DNA of 38,589 bases from JAAYJS01 sp964346185 (GTDB taxonomy: Bacteria; Bacillota; Clostridia; Eubacteriales; Eubacteriaceae). The notes below the pieces were generated by a model that was not told where the DNA came from, searched no databases, and worked only from the letters and a program-made list of their open reading frames with translations. The stretch lies in the NCBI GenBank assembly GCA_964346185.1, contig CAYFTR010000015.1, positions 1 through 38,589 of the forward strand, written 5' to 3'. Positions 1 to 7,830 of the stretch are shown piece by piece; the first letter of the stretch is position 1, and the number at the start of each line of letters is the position of its first letter. The position numbers and the translations under genes were made by a program.

Positions 1-2
1 TT

Positions 3-464
3 TGTAATGTGTCGATCGCCGCACCCTATGCTCACTTTAAAAATAAAGCCGAGTTAATTGACGCAATGAGAGAAAAAGTAATTAATCTGTTGATGCAGGT
101 TTTAGAAAAAACTTTAGTGGAGAATAAGAAACGAGAAGAAATTTTTATTGAATTAGGTACTGCCTATGTTTGCTTTTTTTACTTTGAACCACATTATTAC
201 AATTTATTGTTTGCAGATAACAGCTCCGCTGTAAATTATGCCAATAACGAAGCTCTTGGTGTCTTAGAAAGAGAATTAACCATCGCATTAAAACCAAGAG
301 GTTTTGATAAGACAGCGATTAACAAACGAGTAATTTCCATGTGGTCTCTGGTTCAAGGCTTAACGGATGTCATGTATCGGAAACTCATTATCGATCGTTT
401 GGATAAAAATCTCACTATTGAAAATAATACCAGAGAAATATTAAAAACTGTAGCAATAATTTAG
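3..464 (+). CDS. TetR/AcrR-family regulator, C-terminal part (cut by window edge)
   Basis: The frame is open from base 3, so the gene begins before the window. The first visible residues (CNVSIAAPYAHFKNKAEL) match the end of a TetR helix-turn-helix, where Y-x-H-F-x-N-K follows the recognition helix. The remaining 130 or so residues form a helical ligand-binding and dimerisation domain with little sequence conservation. A GTG at base 9 could be taken as a start, but it lies inside the DNA-binding domain and has no ribosome site. The stop codon overlaps the Shine-Dalgarno (AGGAG) of the hydrolase gene, so the two are co-transcribed and the regulator probably controls that gene. The ligand is unknown. 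Confidence 0.8.
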   Translation, partial: CNVSIAAPYAHFKNKAELIDAMREKVINLLMQVLEKTLVENKKREEIFIELGTAYVCFFYFEPHYYNLLFADNSSAVNYANNEALGVLERELTIALKPRGFDKTAINKRVISMWSLVQGLTDVMYRKLIIDRLDKNLTIENNTREILKTVAII

Positions 465-474
465 GAGAATAGAT

Positions 475-1524
475 ATGAAAGCATTAAAATTAATTTTAAT
501 TGTCGTATTAATAATTTTTGCATTGATTTTTATAATTTCTTACATCTCGGCAATTATTATTAGAGAACATAATATTAAAGACTATGCCATTTCCGAAGTT
601 CGAGAATATGATTTGGCCGGTTATAAGCAAAAAGTTTTAATTGAAGGTGCTTCTTTGGATAATCCTATTCTGTTAGTTTTACATGGTGGTCCGGGCACTC
701 CAATTCCATTTAATGTTGGGGCGAGTGGCGTTTTTAAAGAACTCACAGATAACTACATCGCAGTCTACTGGGATCAATATGGTTCAGGCGCCAATAATGC
801 GGTAGTCGACAGCCGTATGAATCCTGAAACTTATGTTGACATGTCTGTCGATTTGGTGAAAACGTTAAAGACCGAATTCCCGGAAAATGATATTGAATTG
901 TTCGGTTATAGTTGGGGATCTTTTCTTGCTTGTCGGGTGGCCAATGAATTACCGGAATTGATAACTCGGGTAACAACTGCAGGACAAATTACCCATGGTT
1001 TATTTGCCAATGAGGAAGTATTTAACGCCCTTGACAAAGCGCCTCTTAGCAATGAAGAAAAAGAACAGTTAAACACAATAAAAAATAAAGGTTCTTATGA
1101 GGGTTCTGATATCGATTTTATTGCATCTTTACTGCAAAAGTATACTGAAGGATATATGGCCAAAGGAAATAAACTCTCATTGGAAGGTGTTTCCAAAGGT
1201 GGCTTTTACTTTTTCGCCTTGATTACAAGCCCGAATTACAGCTTGCAAGACATTAAAGCCATGATTAAAAACGGTTTTTACGGGAATGACGAATTTTCGA
1301 GCTATTTGCCGAAAATGGATTTAAGGGATGAATTGGACAAAATTCAAGTTCCTTATAGAATTTTCCAGGGAGATAAAGATTTAGTCACAAGTACCATATT
1401 ATTGCAAGCATATCTTGCCCAAAGCGAGAATGAGAATATCAAATTAATTATTCTCAAAAACAGTTCACATTATCCGTCTCCTCATGTTTTGAATCACATC
1501 GAGGACTTTATCGGAAAAGAGTAA
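475..1524 (+). CDS. Membrane-anchored alpha/beta hydrolase (proline iminopeptidase-like)
   Basis: This 349-residue protein starts with a hydrophobic segment (residues 5-28) that looks like a signal anchor. The hydrolase fold follows: HGGPG oxyanion motif at 70-74, a WDQYGSG segment near 99-105 typical of proline iminopeptidases, nucleophile elbow GYSWGS with Ser146, and probable acid Asp302 and base His332. A helical cap fits residues 170-280. The family hydrolyses small peptides, esters or amides; the substrate here cannot be told. The anchor places the active site outside the membrane if it is inserted N-in. AGGAG lies 7 bases before the ATG, overlapping the end of the TetR gene. No clear terminator follows. 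Confidence 0.85.
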   Translation: MKALKLILIVVLIIFALIFIISYISAIIIREHNIKDYAISEVREYDLAGYKQKVLIEGASLDNPILLVLHGGPGTPIPFNVGASGVFKELTDNYIAVYWDQYGSGANNAVVDSRMNPETYVDMSVDLVKTLKTEFPENDIELFGYSWGSFLACRVANELPELITRVTTAGQITHGLFANEEVFNALDKAPLSNEEKEQLNTIKNKGSYEGSDIDFIASLLQKYTEGYMAKGNKLSLEGVSKGGFYFFALITSPNYSLQDIKAMIKNGFYGNDEFSSYLPKMDLRDELDKIQVPYRIFQGDKDLVTSTILLQAYLAQSENENIKLIILKNSSHYPSPHVLNHIEDFIGKE

Positions 1525-1630
1525 TGTGAAGAAAAAAGCCCTTCCTTTCTAAGGAAAAGTTCCAAAAAAATTTTCTCTCTATTCTTTATGACTCCTCAAA
1601 TCCAAGGACTTTCTGTTTTATCCTTTTTTA
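1525..1630. other. Spacer, no gene seen
   Basis: Short AT-rich stretch between the hydrolase gene and the regulator remnant. A small TTCCTT/AAGGAA hairpin sits near 1549-1563 but no T-run follows it on the plus strand, so I do not call a terminator. Confidence 0.5.
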
Positions 1631-2140
1631 TCAGGAACTTGCTTTCTTTTGGGCACCGACCCATTCATCCACTTGTTCAATCAGGTATGAAACGTTATTT
1701 CTATGGATGGCAACTTCATTGATTGTTTGATTTACCTTTGTGTTCTTTCTTAAATGGGTGATGACGATTTTTAATTATTCTGTTTTGTTTTTTTCGCCAC
1801 TTGTAAAGAGCAGCGACTTTATACTTTTTAATATCTTTCCGGCTCCGACGAGACACAAAAAGGTCTGATACTTTGTCGTTATCATAGAAGTTATGACTTT
1901 GTCCTCTGTAAAATTCGAGGTTATTTGTAGGGTTCTTATGACTTGTCGGTAGAATTCCGGGATCCGACAGAACTCTTTAAAAGGGTCGCTAACCCCTGCT
2001 TTTAGACGGTTCGCTTGAAAAACTTCCGCCTGTGATCGGAGAGGTTTTATGGCATTTTTTCCACATCTTTTCTTACGCCCGAGTATCCATATATTTTGCT
2101 CACTCCGATAGACGTTGAATTCTTTTAAGATTTCCGACAA
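1631..2140 (-). pseudogene. PucR/CdaR-type regulator remnant (N-truncated, one internal stop)
   Basis: Reading leftward from about 2140, one frame is open to a TAA at 1775-1777 and then continues in the same frame to a TGA at 1631. The first part contains GVSDPFKEFCRIPEFYRQ, like the GGDEF-like domain of PucR/CdaR regulators (G-I-S-x-P-F, then P-x-x-Y-x-Q-A). The part after the stop contains AIHRNNVSYLIEQVDEW, matching the C-terminal PucR helix-turn-helix (IHRNT-x-x-Y-R-L-x-x-I). The two halves are in family order, which argues for one decayed gene. The N-terminal sensory part is absent, because the frame runs into the amylase promoter. Such regulators often control sugar-acid or purine use. 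It is a family call by eye, not a search. Confidence 0.6.
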
Positions 2141-2148
2141 AACAAAAT

Positions 2149-2157
2149 TGTTATAAT
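2149..2157 (+). promoter_or_regulatory. Extended -10 promoter of the amylase gene
   Basis: TGTTATAAT gives a perfect -10 hexamer (2152-2157) with the TG extension. No good -35 is seen at 16-18 bases. The expected start near 2164 leaves a leader of about 33 bases ending in GGAGG before the ATG at 2198. Confidence 0.55.
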
Positions 2158-2197
2158 GTTTTAAAGTTTTAACGATACAGCTACGGAGGAAAATAAT

Positions 2198-3640
2198 ATG
2201 AAAAACGGTGTCATGCTGCAGTCCTTTGAGTGGAATACCTACGGAGAGGGCAGATTTTATAAGGAATTAAAAAAGAATGCTAAAAATTTAAAAGCTACCG
2301 GCATTACGGCAGTATGGTTGCCTCCCGCATCGAAGGGCACTTCGGCTATGGACGTAGGCTATGGTGTCTACGATCTGTATGATCTGGGCGAATTTGATCA
2401 AAAAGGCAGCGTGGGCACAAAATACGGAACCAAAGACGAGTTACTGGCTGCAATCAACGCCCTGCATGAAGAAGGCCTGGAGGTTTACGCAGATGTGGTT
2501 TTGAATCATAAAGCGGGAGCGGATGAAACAGAAGTTATTCAGGCGATCAAGGTCGATCCGGAAAACCGCCATGATGATATATCTGAACCGATAGAAATTG
2601 AAGCTTGGACTAAGTTTACTTTTCCCGGACGAAACAAAAAATACTCCTCTTTCACCTGGAACTGGAGCCATTTTTCCGGTGTCGATTGAGACGCTCGAAG
2701 CGGCGAACAGGGCATCTATCGGATAATCGGAGAAAATAAGTACTGGTCGGATCGTGTTTCCTCCGAACAGGGTAACTTTGACTATTTAATGCACAGCGAC
2801 ATCGACTTTAATCATCCCGATGTACGAAACGAACTCTTTGCCTGGTCCGAATGGCTTGTGGAAACGACGGGTGTCGACGGCTTTCGCCTGGATGCGGTCA
2901 AACACATCGATTCGGAATTTATGTCGGAGTTTATCGGTAACATCAGAGCCAAAGCCGGAGATCGGTTTTACGCAGTCGGCGAATACTGGCTCTACGACGA
3001 AGCCGCCACCAACCATTACCTTTGTAGTACCGACTACGACATGGATCTTTTCGATGTCGGTTTACACTATAATTTTATGAATGCAGCCAAAGCCGGAGCG
3101 GAGTACGACTTGCGTACCGTTTTCGACAACAGCATTGTTCAGGAATACCCGCAGTTGGCGGTTACATTTGTGGATAATCATGACAGTCAGCCCGGGCAAG
3201 CCCTGGAATCCTGGGTTGATAACTGGTTTAAGCCCATGGCCTATGCCATGATCCTTTTGCGTAAGGACGGCTATCCCTGCGTTTTCGCCGGTGATTACTA
3301 CGGTATCGAGGGTGATGAAGAAAACAGGGGCTACTTTGATTTTATCAATCATCTGATCAGCCTGCGCCAAAACTTTGTTTACGGAGAACAGCAGGATATT
3401 TTCCAGGAAGAACACTGCATCAGCTGGGTTTTACAGGGCAACGACGAACATCCCGGTAAAATGATTGTAGCCGTCAACAACGCCGAAGAAAGGTTCCTAC
3501 ATGTCGATCTGGGCGAAGCACTGGCCGGGCTGAGCTTTAAGAACAGACTGGATGAAAATGCAGAAACTGTTGTTCTGGATGAACGGGGCAAAGCGGATTT
3601 CCCCGTTCCTGCGGGAGGTTTGACCATTTGGACCAGCTAA
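2198..3640 (+). pseudogene. Cytoplasmic GH13 alpha-amylase interrupted by one in-frame TGA
   Basis: The frame encodes 480 residues of a liquefying-type (GH13_5-like) alpha-amylase, the family's usual length, with no signal peptide, so it would act on internal glucans or imported maltodextrins. Conserved regions are intact: DVVLNH (99-104), FRLDAVKH with nucleophile Asp232, VGEYW with general acid Glu262, and FVDNHD with Asp329. Codon 164 (2687-2689) is TGA, where relatives read G-T-D-W-D; TGG to TGA explains it. There is no frameshift or other lesion, so the change is recent, a sequencing error, or tolerated by readthrough. The 163-residue fragment alone would be inactive. An internal ATG at 2789 has no evident ribosome site. 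GGAGG precedes the first ATG. Confidence 0.85.
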
Positions 3641-3767
3641 CGGGTCTCACATTTCCGGTTCTGTTTATTGGGGACTTTTGCCTCAATTTGAATGTCGGGA
3701 GAGATACCGCACGGTTATCCCTCCCTTTTTAGATTCTGCACTTTTTACACCGCTTTTTCAAGCTTTT
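3641..3767. other. Spacer, nothing recognised
   Basis: Downstream of the amylase and convergent with the tRNA transcription unit. No gene or convincing plus-strand terminator is visible. Confidence 0.5.
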
Positions 3768-3816
3768 TCAAAAATAAAAAATCTCCAATCCCTAATAAAT
3801 ATAGGCATTGGAGATT
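3768..3816 (-). terminator. Rho-independent terminator of the tRNA unit
   Basis: On the minus strand AATCTCCAAT pairs with ATTGGAGATT (10 bp, 3780-3789 with 3807-3816) across a 17-base loop and is followed by an interrupted T-run (TTTTTATTTT). It lies 14 bases after the 3' end of tRNA-Thr. Confidence 0.8.
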
Positions 3817-3829
3817 GATTTATTCATCA

Positions 3830-3905
3830 TGGAGCCCTTGTCCGGATTCGAACCGGAGACCCCTACCTTACCATGGTAGTGCTCTACCTACTGAGCTACA
3901 AGGGC
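3830..3905 (-). tRNA. tRNA-Thr (anticodon GGT)
   Basis: Seventy-six bases with acceptor arms GCCCTTG/CAAGGGC, D-arm GCTCAGTAGGTAGAGC, anticodon stem CTACC/GGTAG around loop ATGGTAA, and T-arm CCGGTTCGAATCCGG. The 3' CCA is encoded. It shares a transcript with tRNA-Tyr nine bases upstream and is the last gene before the terminator. Confidence 0.95.
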
Positions 3906-3914
3906 ATATAAAAC

Positions 3915-3999
3915 TGGTGGGGAAAGATGGATTCGAACCATCGTAGGCTTAGCCAACGGATTTACAGTCCGCCCCCTTTAACCACTCGGGCATTTCCCC
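3915..3999 (-). tRNA. tRNA-Tyr (anticodon GTA)
   Basis: Eighty-five bases, class II with a long variable arm. The anticodon loop CTGTAAA gives GTA, the T-arm is GATGGTTCGAATCCATC and CCA is encoded. Acceptor arms are GGGGAAA/TTTCCCC. It is first in the two-tRNA unit and lies downstream of tyrS on the same strand, though four genes separate them. Confidence 0.95.
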
Positions 4000-4019
4000 G
4001 TTTTTTTTACAGCTTCTTA

Positions 4020-4048
4020 ATAATACTCCAGTTTTTATTTTCTGTCAA
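4020..4048 (-). promoter_or_regulatory. Sigma-A promoter of the tRNA-Tyr/tRNA-Thr unit
   Basis: TTGACA (4043-4048) and TATTAT (4020-4025) are separated by exactly 17 bases. The start would fall near 4012, about 13 bases before tRNA-Tyr. The consensus match is the best in the window, as expected for stable RNA. The box lies just after the rae1 stop. Confidence 0.85.
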
Positions 4049-4057
4049 CCACTTTTA

Positions 4058-4576
4058 TTATTTTTTTATTTTTTCTCCTTTTCTTAATGCGTGCAATTGT
4101 TTAAGGAGATCGCCGTCGACATAATTGGTCAGGGCATTGTTTTGTCGCACCGTGTATTTTTCTCTTTCCGCAATGGCGTCCGAGTTTTTCAACTCATCTA
4201 CAAATTCCCGGGAAGACATCCGTGTACCGCCGAGTGCCAACACCAAACTTTGTATATTGCCGTCGGAGGTAACCACTTTTACCGTATCGGGTTTTGTAAT
4301 GCCGTAGACCAGTTTTTCGATATAGGCGTCGGCGGTGACATTTTTTTCGGTATACACCACTTTTACCGCTTCGTAGATTTGCTCTCTGTCTTCAACCTGC
4401 CTTTTAGTATAGGCATCAAAAACCAAAACAACGGAATAGCCGGCATAGCCGTTATAATTTCTAATTTTTTCAACCAAACGGTTTCTGGCTTCTTCAAGCC
4501 CAACGGTTTCTATCTCTTTGACGGATAGCCATTGATAGATCAAATTGTATCCGTCTATGATGAGATATCGGGTCAT
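4058..4576 (-). CDS. rae1: NYN-domain ribonuclease Rae1 (YacP)
   Basis: At 172 residues it matches the YacP family, whose Bacillus subtilis member Rae1 cleaves mRNA in the ribosomal A site. The N-terminal YLIIDGYNLIYQW carries the first acidic residue and conserved Asn of the NYN/PIN fold. Further acidic positions are VLVFDAY, TADAYIEK and VVTSDGNIQ, and the C-terminal half has the typical SSREFVDEL. It follows rlmB with a 21-base gap, the same neighbour as in B. subtilis. AGGAGG lies just before the ATG. The catalytic role comes from the family. Confidence 0.88.
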   Translation of the reverse strand: MTRYLIIDGYNLIYQWLSVKEIETVGLEEARNRLVEKIRNYNGYAGYSVVLVFDAYTKRQVEDREQIYEAVKVVYTEKNVTADAYIEKLVYGITKPDTVKVVTSDGNIQSLVLALGGTRMSSREFVDELKNSDAIAEREKYTVRQNNALTNYVDGDLLKQLHALRKGEKIKK

Positions 4577-4597
4577 GCCGGCCTCCTCTTAATTTTT

Positions 4598-5452
4598 TTA
4601 ATGTCTTTGCTTTGCCGCTTCCGCCAGGAGTATGGCGGCGGCGTTGGATGCGTTTAAAGAATCAATCTGTCCGTAATTGGGTATAGCTACGACAAAATCC
4701 GCCTGATTGCGTAGGGCGGTGCCCACACCTTTACCCTCGCTGCCGATGATTATCACCAATTTGCCTTTATAATCCTGCTCGTAGTAGGGTGTGCCCGCCA
4801 TATCCGCCACAACCACCCAAAAACCTTTTTCTTTTAAACTTTCCAATGTTTGGGAGATATTATTCACCTTAACCACCGGCGTGTGGGCCGCAGCCCCGGA
4901 GGATGCCTTGACCGAGGTGGTGTTAAGCGTTGCCGAACGACGCTTGGGAATGATCACGCCGTGGGCACCGCACACGTTGGCACTTCTGATAATCGCACCT
5001 AAGTTGTGAGGATCCGTCAAGTGATCCAACACAACAATAAGGGGCTCCTCCCCTTTGCTTTGTGCAAGGGCTAAAATATCTTCGACAGTACTGTAAGGAA
5101 AGGGTGGCAGAAAAGCCGCACAACCCTGATGAGGACTGTCCGCCGTGCGATAAATATCCAGTTTTTGTTTTTCGACGGTTTGTACGACAATTCCCCGTTT
5201 CTTTGCACGATCCGCGACTTCTTTTAAAACGTGATCCTGATTGTTTTTAAGAATGAGGACTTTATCCACCGCCTGATCGGATTTTAGAACTTCCAGTACC
5301 GGGTTTTTACCGATGACTACCAAGGTTTCATCTTGCTCGTGGTGCTTTTCTTCCTGTGCTTCTTCGGTTGTATGGCGCCACTTCGGTTTTCCTTTGAAAT
5401 TGTCGTCGGATTTTCTTTTTGAATAGGATTTTTTAAATGTTTTTTTGTTCAT
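4598..5452 (-). CDS. rlmB: 23S rRNA 2'-O-ribose methyltransferase (TrmH/SpoU family)
   Basis: This 284-residue protein has a Lys-rich N-terminal tail (about 45 residues), a substrate-binding domain beginning GKNPVLEVL, and a SPOUT domain with the three SpoU motifs: DPHNLGAIIRSANVCGAHG, IGSEGKGV and IDSLNASNAAAILL. The deep trefoil knot binds S-adenosylmethionine, and the Asn/Arg of motif 1 are catalytic in the family. RlmB modifies G2251 in E. coli, but paralogues target tRNA or other rRNA sites, so the exact base is inferred. The first 20 bases overlap the end of the upstream methyltransferase gene. Confidence 0.85.
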   Translation of the reverse strand: MNKKTFKKSYSKRKSDDNFKGKPKWRHTTEEAQEEKHHEQDETLVVIGKNPVLEVLKSDQAVDKVLILKNNQDHVLKEVADRAKKRGIVVQTVEKQKLDIYRTADSPHQGCAAFLPPFPYSTVEDILALAQSKGEEPLIVVLDHLTDPHNLGAIIRSANVCGAHGVIIPKRRSATLNTTSVKASSGAAAHTPVVKVNNISQTLESLKEKGFWVVVADMAGTPYYEQDYKGKLVIIIGSEGKGVGTALRNQADFVVAIPNYGQIDSLNASNAAAILLAEAAKQRH

Positions 5453-6599
5453 TGCTTTCTTTTATTTTCGGCGGTAAGGGGCCGTAGTATTGATAGTAAT
5501 AAGTTTTTATCATACTATTGTACAATTTTCTGTTTTTGTCGGCCTTTTTACCGAAAGCTTTTTCGAATTCGGGATAGCCGCAAATAATAAAATAGGACCA
5601 GTCGGGCATATTGGCAAACACCTCGCCCATGGTGCGGTATAATTTTCGGTTTTCTTTATTTTCGCCTAAACGTTCGCCGTAAGGCGGGTTGGTAATAATC
5701 ACACCGTAACGCCGCCGAGTTGTCAGTTTTTCCACCGACAGGGTTTGAAAGGATACAAAGTCCGCAACACCTGCCAATTGTGCGTTGGTTCGGGCTTGTT
5801 TTAAAACCGAAGCGTCCTTATCGGAACCCAACAGGCGAAAAGTTTTGTTATTTTCTTCCGCTTTTGCCTGTTCTTTTAAAGCTTGCCACAACCCGTCGGG
5901 GACTATCGGCCAGTCTTCCGCGGCAAAGTCCCGCTTTAGACCCGGTGCCATATTGCGACCGATCATCGCCGCTTCGATCACAATGGTGCCGGAGCCGCAT
6001 AGCGGATCGATAAAGTAGCGATGGGGTTGCCAACGGGACAAGTACACCAAAGCCGCCGCCATGGTTTCTTTAATAGGTGCGGCGGAGGCATAACGGCGGT
6101 ACCCTCTTTTATGCAGACCCGAGCCGGAGGTATCGACGGATAAAACCACCTCGTCCTTTAAGATTTGAATGTGAATGGGAAACAACGCCCCGCTTTCTTC
6201 AAACCAGTCGACCTTGTAGTGTTCTTTTAACCGTTCAACCACCGCTTTTTTTACAATGCGCTGCCCGTCGGATTTGGAAAATAACTTGGATTTGACCGAG
6301 GTGATTTTTGCCGCCGGAAAGCGGGCATCCACGGGCAACAATTTTTCCCAAGCTATTTTTTTAGTTCCCTGAAAGAGCTCTTCGAAGGTGGTCGCCCGAA
6401 ACGCCCCCATCATTAACAACACTCTGTCGGCACAACGCAACCACAAATTGGAGTTGACGATACCCGCCAAATCCGTTCGGTAGTAGACCCGTCCGTTTTC
6501 CACTTTTACAATCTCGTAACCCAGGCGGGTAATCTCCGCTTTGACAAGGGCTTCCAGACCGAAGGCCGTCGTTGCGATGAGGATAAATGACTTATTCAT
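5433..6599 (-). CDS. THUMP-domain class I RNA methyltransferase (RlmL N-half/YpsC type)
   Basis: The 388-residue product starts with a ferredoxin-like/THUMP RNA-binding region (residues 1-160; TTAFGLEALVKAEITRLGY is typical). The Rossmann methyltransferase follows, with SAM loop DPLCGSGTIVIEAA at 198 and catalytic NPPYGERL at 304-311, the signature for exocyclic amine methylation. The family makes m2G in 23S rRNA (m2G2445 for RlmL in E. coli). It is the single-domain form common in Firmicutes. Its ATG overlaps the hisS stop by 8 bases (ATGAATAA) and its end overlaps rlmB, so translation is probably coupled. Confidence 0.85.
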   Translation of the reverse strand: MNKSFILIATTAFGLEALVKAEITRLGYEIVKVENGRVYYRTDLAGIVNSNLWLRCADRVLLMMGAFRATTFEELFQGTKKIAWEKLLPVDARFPAAKITSVKSKLFSKSDGQRIVKKAVVERLKEHYKVDWFEESGALFPIHIQILKDEVVLSVDTSGSGLHKRGYRRYASAAPIKETMAAALVYLSRWQPHRYFIDPLCGSGTIVIEAAMIGRNMAPGLKRDFAAEDWPIVPDGLWQALKEQAKAEENNKTFRLLGSDKDASVLKQARTNAQLAGVADFVSFQTLSVEKLTTRRRYGVIITNPPYGERLGENKENRKLYRTMGEVFANMPDWSYFIICGYPEFEKAFGKKADKNRKLYNSMIKTYYYQYYGPLPPKIKESNEQKNI

Positions 6600-7830
6600 G
6601 GTTAAAGTACTCTACAGTACCCTCTCTGCCGAAAACCGTCATACCGGCGTAGTGTCTGTCCTGATAGTATTGAATTTGTTTGCCGAATTTCTTTTTCTGT
6701 GCCACGATATTGGCGGTAAAGCCCTTTTCTCTTAAACTGTCCGCAAAGGGAATGACGTCGCTTAAGGCATGTCGGTTCGGATCGTAAAAGACGACCAGTC
6801 GTTTTGCTTCGTTAAAGTCTTGGCCGTATTGTTCCATTAAAATCTGAATGATTCTTTCAAACCCGATGGAAAAGCCGACCGCCGGCTCCGAGTTTTTGGC
6901 ATACTTGCCGATCATATTGTCGTAACGACCGCCGCCGGCTATGGATGAACCGTATTGCCCGTAGGCGACTTCAAAAATGGGACCGGTATAGTAGCCCATG
7001 CCCCGTATCAAGGTGAAATCGAAGGTAATTTGATAATTGTCTTGAGCCAAAGTTTTGACGTTATCGATAATTTCTTTTAATTCCTTTACGGCATCGGCAT
7101 GGAGGTCCGTCAAGCTGTCCAGGGTAACCTTTGCCACGTCCTCTACAAATTTTTCCGAGACTTCCGGCGTATAACCTTTTTCAACCAACTCGGCGGCTAC
7201 CCCCTTCGCTCCGATTTTGTCCAGTTTATCCAGGGAAATGCAAATCGATTCGATATCTTCTTCTTTAAAACCTTTGGAGGTGATAAAGGCGGACAACAGT
7301 TTTCTGTCGTTGATTTTAACGGTAAAGTCTTTAAAACCCACCGCTCTTAAAGCTTTTGCCGTGGTGTCGATGAGTTCGATTTCCGCTTGATGTGTCCCGT
7401 CACCGATAATATCGATATCCATCTGCTTAAAGCTTCTGAAACGACCTTTTTGGGGACGCTCCGCCCGAAACACATTGCCGATTTGTATGGCTTTAAAGGG
7501 GCTTTCCAACAAATGGGCGTAGTTGGAGTAAAAGCGGCTTAAAGGCAAGGTTAAATCGAAACGCAAACCCATATCGCACAGGTCTTCGACTTGAGAGGTT
7601 GCCGTCGGTTTAAATTTTTCGCCCCGTTTTAAAATCGTAAACAACATTTTAACATTATCGCCGCCTTGGCTTGCCAAGAGTAAATCCAGGTTTTCGATGG
7701 CCGGGGTTTCGATATGATAAAATCCGTGTTGTTTGTAGATTTCTAAAACGGTGTTTTCAACCCGATCCCTCAGTTGCATTTCCTCGGGGGTAATATCCCT
7801 TGCACCTCTGACAGGTTTGGAACTGATCAT
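6592..7830 (-). CDS. hisS: Histidyl-tRNA synthetase
   Basis: This 412-residue class II synthetase shows motif 2 (FRAERPQKGRFRSFKQMD), histidine motif A as RGMGYYTGPIFE (usually R-G-L-D-Y-Y-T-G), histidine motif B SIAGGGRYD, motif 3 VGFSIGFERI and a C-terminal anticodon-binding domain. The R-A-E-R-P-Q-K-G-R segment and the insert around residues 190-240 (LDKLDKIGAKGV) resemble the archaeal/eukaryotic-like HisRS type more than E. coli HisRS, which is a reading by eye. It starts at the base next to the tyrS stop. Confidence 0.93.
   Translation of the reverse strand: MISSKPVRGARDITPEEMQLRDRVENTVLEIYKQHGFYHIETPAIENLDLLLASQGGDNVKMLFTILKRGEKFKPTATSQVEDLCDMGLRFDLTLPLSRFYSNYAHLLESPFKAIQIGNVFRAERPQKGRFRSFKQMDIDIIGDGTHQAEIELIDTTAKALRAVGFKDFTVKINDRKLLSAFITSKGFKEEDIESICISLDKLDKIGAKGVAAELVEKGYTPEVSEKFVEDVAKVTLDSLTDLHADAVKELKEIIDNVKTLAQDNYQITFDFTLIRGMGYYTGPIFEVAYGQYGSSIAGGGRYDNMIGKYAKNSEPAVGFSIGFERIIQILMEQYGQDFNEAKRLVVFYDPNRHALSDVIPFADSLREKGFTANIVAQKKKFGKQIQYYQDRHYAGMTVFGREGTVEYFNHE

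Noticed and set aside
2687..2689. Selenocysteine codon in the amylase
   Set aside because: The family has Trp here, not Cys, and no SECIS-like hairpin is evident right after the TGA.
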